Positions 58,478-64,000 of a stretch of DNA of 64,000 nucleotides are shown here, piece after piece; the stretch's first letter is position 1; every line of letters starts with the position of its first letter. A program made the position numbers and the translations under genes. This stretch comes from Carettochelys insculpta (Eukaryota; Chordata; Testudines; Carettochelyidae). The stretch is taken from contig NC_134137.1 in NCBI RefSeq assembly GCF_033958435.1, positions 175,225,501-175,289,500 on the forward strand, written 5' to 3'. The notes below the pieces were generated by a model. The model worked only from the letters and a program-made list of their open reading frames with translations. It had not been told where the DNA came from and did no database searches.

Positions 58478-58798
58478 CTTGCACAGAAAGAAATGCATAG
58501 CTGTTGCCACCTATATGTTGGATGCTACATTCTATTTTACCAGAGTCATCCTGTTGGACATTGTGGATGATCAGCTCTGAGGTAAAATAATCACCGCTGG
58601 TATAATTTTGCTGAGTGAAGCGATCCATTGTTATAACAGCTCCTCCAACGTTATTTGCCGAGAGAACAGCATTGCTATTTAACATCCAAATGATAACTTG
58701 CCACCCTTTTGACACAGTACAGTTAAACCGAGCCTCTGAACCAGCCAACACCGTTGCGTTAGCAGGGCCGCTTACAATAGACAAACCAAAGCAAAAAC
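58478..58798 (-). CDS. IGSF5: IGSF5 exon: first (V-type) Ig domain
   Basis: A 321-bp exon (107 codons, phase 1 in and phase 1 out). The acceptor is a polypyrimidine tract ending in CAG at 58801-58799 and the donor is GT at 58477-58476 (GTGTGT context). The translation runs ...FCFGLSIVSGPANATVL and then carries the Ig hallmarks: the B-strand Cys in RFNCTV, the core Trp in VIIWML, and the F-strand D-S-G-x-I-x-C pair (DSGKIEC), ending in a beta strand FLSVQ. Sequons NAT, NCT and NYT indicate an extracellular, glycosylated domain. The first residues follow a split codon, so the signal peptide must come from an upstream exon. The reading frame is open throughout with no disabling change. The match to IGSF5 domain 1 is from memory of the mammalian protein; the Ig fold is seen directly. 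Confidence 0.92.
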
Positions 58799-59833
58799 CT
58801 GGAATGAAAAGAAAAAAAAAAGGGCTTGTAAATACAGCAGCCTCAATGTCAGTGAGGTGACTTTGGCTTGCCTTGAATATTTAGCAAGATAATAATACAA
58901 AACAAAAATACTTGGCTCTGATGGGACTTTTTCAAATAAATATCTTGTGTTTGACATCTGAAGCACATATCAGAAAATCCATCATCTAATCTGGCAATAT
59001 ATGTCTAAAAATTAGTGATACCAGATGGTTTTGGAAAAAGTTTAGAACCCTCTGTTATCATTAATAATTCTTAATTTTGAAAACTATGTCAAAATGGAGT
59101 TAAGAATGAGGAAGGTTGACTTTTAATATCAGTGGTTTTAAAGTCAAATACACTGCAAAGATATTGTGTTGCCCTCAAACTAAGTGTTATAAACCCAGGC
59201 AATACACAAGTAGAGTTAAATTTAAAAGAAACCTACATAAGTTATCATACAGAAATGCACAGATGAGCCACCTAAGCAACTTGAACTCTGGCCCGTATTG
59301 ACACTGTGTACAAACAATATAACTGAGTCATTTTAAGTGTTTGTGATCCCAGACTAGATTAAACTGACTTTTAAAGACACAATGATTTTTTCCCTTTCAT
59401 TGTGTTTCGTTCACCGTTCACTACAGAGCAGAGTTAAAAGTCAAAAGAGAATTTTCAGTAATGAAAACTAATGGGGGGATTAAATATATATTCAAATATA
59501 ACCATGCACAAGATTTCAGTAAATTTGAAATTATTTATGAAATGGGAAGCTAAACTATGCCTCTAATTCTTAAACTGTTATTTCGTCAGCGGAAGAAAAT
59601 ACACTTTTCCTTCAGTCTTCCAGGAGCAAGACGGTAGAAGTAATCATAGGAATAAAAGATTCTGTACAAATAGATTTGCCTTTATGTGTACTGAAGACTA
59701 CTATGGAGATTTGCTGCCTTCACAGTTTTCATTTAAAAACATTGAACCTTTCCAATGCATTGCAGTCTCTTAAATAGCTCTGTACATAAGTGACAGAATA
59801 ACCAATCATAAGCAAATGTCACTGCTACTGTTA
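58799..59833. other. Upstream IGSF5 intron; no exon identified
   Basis: The intron upstream of the Ig1 exon begins here, with a strong T-rich tract at 58808-58820 (minus strand). A signal-peptide exon ending in phase 1 was not found. Confidence 0.5.
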
Positions 59834-60207
59834 GGCTAGCTCTAGATCACTGAGATTTGTCTACAGATGTTTTTGCTGGAAGATAGCTTACGACAAAACT
59901 TCTGTTGACCAATCAAGGCCAAATTACCAAGTGGATTGCAAGAGCAAAGCCACTCTGTCGACTGCCTGGCCGCTCTCCCAATGGAACAGCCAACCAGAAG
60001 TACAGCAGACAGGGCTGCCCGGTGTCCCATCCAGACCAGCTTTCTGTTGACAGATCTCTGTCAACAGAGGCGTTATGCCTCCTGGGGAGTGGGATAAGAC
60101 TGTCAACTAAACTGCTGCATTCTGTCAATTTACTGTCAGCAGAGCACCTTGGGAATCTGGACATTGCCTGGTTTTTGTCGACAAAACCCTCTAGTGTAGA
60201 CATAGCC
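59834..60207 (-). mobile_element. Harbinger-type MITE, CTGTTGACAG family, copy 2 (about 374 bp)
   Basis: The minus-strand start GGGCTATGTCTACACTAGAG then GGTTTTGTCGACAAAAACC matches the start of copy 1 at 39731. The middle (GCTGGATGGGACACCGGGCA on the minus strand) and the TCTGTTGACAG words are shared. The other end is eroded (GGCTAGCTCTAGATCACTGA). TTA precedes the left end at 59831-59833 but not the right. Confidence 0.75.
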
Positions 60208-61337
60208 CATTGTTATCAAAATCTGAAAATACATCATAAAACACTCTCCTTTCAACAGAAATAGCCCTTTTTTTTTCTGGTGTAGTTATAACTGCATCGT
60301 CATAACAGTGAAATGAAGTGCTTTAAAACATTCAGTTGTTTCAAGGCCTGAAATACAAGTACATGTAAACATGCTTCATTAACAGTGGTTAAAATATTTC
60401 AAAAACAGTGTTTCCTCTTTTAACCTGCCATATTCTAAACTGAGTGGATTCTAGCCTACAACTCCTGATGACATCACTAAAGCAACAGTGGCTTTTGTGA
60501 TGAGGGGACAGTAACCAGGAATCAAACTAAGACCACTAACCCATACTACACATTCCACTTATAAGCAACAGGCATCAGATTATCATGAGAGCTGGTTATT
60601 ACAGACCATGGCCAGATGTGACTCACTGACTCAGGTGAAAAAGATTCTGTACCTTTAACAATTTTCTGAGCTATCAGACATTCTGCCCCAGGAATTTTCT
60701 TATGGATTGTGACCTCTCATACCATACATGACAGAACTTGTCTTCTTATTAATTCGCCTTTGAAATCTGAAAAGTCATTACCCTTTTTTTCTATACCCCC
60801 TGAGTCTCTCCAATTTTGATACACGGAATTTTGAGGTTTAAATTTGAAAGGCTTTGTGTCAGCTTTAGATGATTGATTGCAACTGACTTTAATAGCCATC
60901 ACAAGGTTTAAACCATGCACAACCATTTTTAGAATTCACCCCAGAAACACGATTTTTTAGATAAGCCCTGAATTAAATAACAGGCCTAAAAACCTGAGGG
61001 GTTTTCAACACAGTGTGTGGGGATTTAGTAACAATTCCCATTAGGGCAAATATATGCCCATGCCTCTATAATTTATTTCTTAGCCAGTGCTCTTACTCCC
61101 TTGTTATGGCAGCGACAGAAGAGCAGAACATTAAAAGTTAGAAAAGGCACCTAGAAAATCATCTTCTGGGGTAAACTAGAGAAGTATTTTCCAAAATAAT
61201 ACTTCATAGGCCCAAACTCAGAACTGCTCTACTCAGCGCATTTTTAGGTTACAGTGCCTCTGGCTCAAGTACTATACAGTTACAGGTGTGTGTAGATTTA
61301 ACAAAAACTTCTGTTCTCTAACCATCATCTAACACAG
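60208..61337. other. No gene seen
   Basis: AT-rich DNA, no recognisable exon or element. Confidence 0.5.
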
Positions 61338-61643
61338 CGCACAGTCAACCTGTGGAACTCCTTGCCGGAGGAGGCTGTGAAGGCCAGGACTCTATTAGGG
61401 TTTAAAAAAGAGCTCGATAAATTTTTGCAGGTTAGGTCCATAAATGGCTATTAGCCAGGGGTAAAGTATGGTGCCCTAGCCTTCAGTACAAGGGCAGGAG
61501 ATGGATGGCAGGAGATAAATCACTTGATCATTGTCTTCTGTTCTCCTTCTCTGGGGCACCTGGCATTGGCCACTGTCGGCAGACGGGATACTGGGCTGGA
61601 TGGACCTTTGGTCTGACCCAGTATGGCCATTCTTATGTTCTTA
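61338..61643 (+). mobile_element. CR1 LINE 3' fragment
   Basis: CAACCTGTGGAACTCCTTGC starts a short ORF2 C-terminal relic (NLWNSLP-like) and the end GGTCTGACCCAGTATGGCCA then TTCTTATGTTCTTA is the CR1 3' terminus. It is the same segment as 5600-5915. Confidence 0.9.
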
Positions 61644-61654
61644 TCATCTAGAGC

Positions 61655-62573
61655 TGAGGCTTATACAACAAAAGGTACATTTTGGAAATACCTAGAATTG
61701 ATTCAGGATGACAAAGTAGAGATCCAAGTCAATTATGTGTACTGGAGCAAAGGTGTGTGGAACACTAATCTAATGTATATGATTTTTGAATATTAACTGG
61801 GCACACATTCGGTCATGCAATATTTCACAAAACTGATATGACTGTGTATTCTTTTGGATCCTAAATAATCAGTATTCACTTCAGTCTTAATTTACCTCAG
61901 ACTGGCAACTAAATGATAAATCTATCGAAATATTTTGTAGCTATAGTGCCTTTTGTCTTTGTGCTACTTCCATCTCGGAAATAATTTACAAATGGTTGCT
62001 AAGCAATCTGCATAACCCTAGCGAATTAGAAAGTAAATATCATTGTCAGATTAATTCCTGCAAACGAAATGCAGAGGTTACAGCAACTGCGGTCCTCCTT
62101 CATCTCAATACGCCACAAGATTGTTGTAACCAAGATGTCTCTTGAGACAGAGTATTTTTTCTTCCTGCATTGCATACCTAGAATTTGCAGGTTATGCTGA
62201 TTGAACTGTAGCAGTGCTGTGATTGGAAGCGGAGCAAGCATATGGCTCTCACCGTCAAGGTTTTGTGCTATCAGCCCATACTGCATTTCTTGTGCCCTTG
62301 CTTTACATGTGTGTCACTTTCGTAACACTGGTAGGGAAAAAATATGCAGAGAGAAACCTGTGGAATTTGGCAACCATGTGTGAGGTCAGTGGTTAACAAT
62401 ATGTCTCGTGGGCAGTACATAGATCCCTGATGGGTTGCATGGGGCCCATAAGCCACTGGTTGCCCGCTACTGGGTCACAGGCTAGATCAACAAAGGGACT
62501 TACAAAGTGGGAGCCTCAACCCCAAGTTAGGCACAGAGGCTCCTTTTTTAATGTTTGGAGGCAGTTATGTGCC
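61655..62573. other. No gene established; one unexplained exon-like frame
   Basis: A minus-strand frame of 86 codons (62026-62286) includes a possible GTATGC donor at about 62177. It shows no domain I recognise and is not placed in IGSF5. Confidence 0.35.
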
Positions 62574-62576
62574 TTA

Positions 62577-63012
62577 GGCCATGTCTGCACTGGCCCAAAA
62601 CTTGGAAATGGCCATGCAAATGGCCATTTTGAAGATTACTAAAGAAATGCTGACATACATATTCAGCGCCTCATTAGCATGTGGGTGGCTGTGGCACTTC
62701 AAAATTCCCATGACTCGCTGCCGCACAGCTCATCCAGACAAGGATCCTTTTCAAAAGGACCCCACCAACTTCAAAATCCTCTTATTCCTACCAGCAGATA
62801 GGAATAAGGGGATTTTGAAGTTCCCGGGGTCTTTTCAAAAAGGACCCCCATCTGGACGAGCCACGCAGCAGCAAGCCGTGGGAATTTTGAAGTGCCACAG
62901 CCACCCAGATGCTAATGAGGCACTGAATATGTATGTCAGCACTTCTTTAGTAATCTTCAAAAAGTCCATTTGCATGGCCATTTCCAAGTTTTGGGCTGGT
63001 GTAGACGTAGCC
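62577..63012. mobile_element. Palindromic Harbinger-type MITE (436 bp), complete, with TTA duplication
   Basis: TTA at 62574-62576 and 63013-63015 flanks GGCCATGTCTGCACTGGCCC on the left and, on the other strand, GGCTACGTCTACACCAGCCC on the right. The two halves are inverted repeats of roughly 210 bp that meet near 62785-62805 (CTTATTCCTACCAGCAGATA then GGAATAAGGGG). Shared blocks include GGCCATGCAAATGGCCATTT, GCGCCTCATTAGCATGTGGG and AAGGATCCTTTTCAAAAGGA. A half copy is at 42586-42795. Confidence 0.9.
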
Positions 63013-63159
63013 TTAGAATGGGATCCACAAAAGCCAGCAAGATGAACAGACAGCCAGCTAAGGCAACAAAAGGAAATGCAAAGGAGAGAGGTGGCTCCTA
63101 AGACCCACTCCTTAAAGGAATTTAGGTGCCAAACCTGGGCTGTAGGAAGTCACCTCATA

Positions 63160-63406
63160 AGAACATAAGAACAGCCATACTAGGTCAGACCAAAGGTCCA
63201 TCTACCCAGTATCCTGTCTGCCGACAGTAGCCAATGCCAGGAGCCCCAGAGGAGGTGAACTGAAGACAATGATCAAGCAATTTGTCTCCTGCCATCCATC
63301 TGCCGCCTTCGACAAAAGGCTAGGCACCATACCTTATCCCTTGCTAATAGCCATCTATGGACCTAACCTCCAAACATTTATCAAGCTCTTTTTTAAACTC
63401 TGTTAA
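63160..63406 (-). mobile_element. CR1 LINE 3' fragment, split by a MITE
   Basis: TAAGAACATAAGAACAGCCA is the reverse complement of the CR1 terminus, followed by ACTAGGTCAGACCAAAGGTC and the 3' UTR up to GCTCTTTTTTAAACTCTGTTAA, where the sequence is interrupted by the MITE starting at 63407. The remaining CR1 would resume beyond the window. Confidence 0.88.
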
Positions 63407-64000
63407 GCTGCGTCTACACGTGCACGCTACTTCGAAGTAGCGGCAGTAACTTCGAAATAGCTCCCGTCACGTCTACACGTGTTGGGCGCTATTTCGAAGT
63501 TGAAATCGACGTTAGGTGGCGAGACGTCGAAGTCGCTAACCCCATGAGGGGATGGGAATAGCGCCCTACTTCGACGTTCAACATCGAAGTAGGGACGTGT
63601 AGACGATCCGCGTCCCGCAACATCGAAATAGAGGGGTCCTCCATGGCGGCCATCAGCTGGGGGGTTGAGAGATACTCTCTCTCCAGCCCTTGCGGGGCTC
63701 TGTGGTCACCGTGGGCAGCAGCCCTTAGCCCAGGGCTTCTGGCTGCTGCTGCTGCAGCTGGGGGTCCGTGCTGCATATACAGGGTCTGCAACTAGTTGTT
63801 GGCTCTGTGTATCTTGCACTGTTTAATGAAAGTGTGTCTGGGAGGGGCCCTTTAAGGGAGCGACTTGCTGTTGAGTCCGCCCCGTGACTCTGTCTGCAGC
63901 TGTGCCTGGCTCCCTTATTTCGATGTGTGCTACTTTGGCGTGTAGACGTTCCCTCGCTGTGCCTATTTCGATGTTGGGCTGAGCAACGTCGAAGTTGAAC
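63407..64000. mobile_element. TTCGAA-rich Harbinger-type MITE, copy 3 (runs off the window)
   Basis: Starts GCTGCGTCTACACGTGCACG after TTAA in the CR1 and follows copy 2 (30334 onward) base for base to the window end, with 8 substitutions and no indel over about 594 positions. The right end is outside the window. Confidence 0.88.

Larger units (their letters stand above)
45600..58798 (-). other. IGSF5: IGSF5 (JAM4) gene, partial: four internal exons on the minus strand
   Basis: Four minus-strand exons join in frame into a type I membrane protein: Ig domain 1, Ig domain 2, a transmembrane segment and a short cytoplasmic piece. Intron phases are 1, 1, 1 and 1 at the four boundaries up to the microexon, whose own donor is phase 2. 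Introns between them are 1,096, 10,770 and 552 bp. The order and wording of the domains match vertebrate IGSF5/JAM4 as I remember it, including the Ig1 motif NATVLAGSEARFNCTV, a V-x-G-x-LFI stretch at the Ig1/Ig2 junction and a cytoplasmic ESTYQ-like peptide after the membrane anchor. In mammals the protein is an epithelial junction adhesion molecule that binds MAGI-1. Missing here are the signal-peptide exon (expected above 58.8 kb) and the rest of the cytoplasmic tail with its PDZ-binding end (expected below 45.6 kb). Confidence 0.9.

Noticed and set aside
62026..62286. 86-codon minus-strand frame upstream of IGSF5, considered as its first exon
   Set aside because: No signal peptide, and the nearest possible donor (about 62177) could not be shown to give the phase-1 end needed by the Ig1 exon.
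1..64000. CRISPR arrays, operons, prophage or other prokaryotic systems
   Set aside because: The window is clearly vertebrate; the regular repeats are SINE, MITE or simple repeats, and no spaced direct-repeat array exists.

Overview
This is a vertebrate nuclear window: AT-rich, intron-dominated DNA with no operons, no long open frames apart from decayed transposons, and spliced exons with consensus GT/AG borders. The repeats point to a reptile, most likely a turtle. They include CR1 LINEs, tRNA-derived SINEs of the kind described from cryptodiran turtles, many PIF/Harbinger-type MITEs ending in a GGCTAYGTCTACAC-like motif, a Harbinger transposase pair (DDE transposase plus Myb/SANT-like protein) and hAT elements. 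The turtle call comes from recognising repeat families and was not tested by a search.

One host gene is recognisable. On the minus strand at 45.6-58.8 kb, four exons of IGSF5 (JAM4, a two-Ig-domain junctional membrane protein) are present: Ig domain 1 (58478-58798), Ig domain 2 (57073-57381), the transmembrane exon (46177-46302) and a 25-bp cytoplasmic microexon (45600-45624). All four splice in frame. The signal-peptide exon should lie above 58.8 kb, and the remaining cytoplasmic exon(s) below 45.6 kb or outside the window; I could not place either. In mammals PCP4 lies next to IGSF5, on the side of its 3' end. I looked for it at lower coordinates and did not find it.

The rest is intron or intergenic DNA loaded with mobile elements. 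0-11 kb: CR1 pieces, a 673-bp foldback SINE insertion (6.3-6.9 kb), a hAT-like remnant and a 702-bp TTCGAA-rich MITE. 12.9-15.3 kb: two fragments of RTE-like LINEs in opposite orientations, one broken by a MITE. 17.2-18.8 kb: two palindromic MITEs. 20.4-25.8 kb: a decayed autonomous Harbinger with a hAT (ZBED-like) element nested in its intron. 30.3-31.0 and 63.4-64.0 kb: two nearly identical copies of the TTCGAA MITE. 31.3-31.8 kb: a strand-asymmetric G/T-rich block. 31.9-44 kb: MITEs and SINEs. 54.2-56.5 kb: a long CR1 with a destroyed reverse-transcriptase active site. 59.8-63.4 kb: further MITEs and CR1 ends.

The most unusual signal is a recurrent architecture. At four places a SINE is present as a head-to-head foldback: a tRNA-like head on one side only, the body, a short loop, then the body again in reverse complement. 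Three of the four are flanked by 13-15-bp target-site duplications, so each foldback entered as one insertion. This suggests self-primed (snap-back) reverse transcription of SINE RNA before integration.
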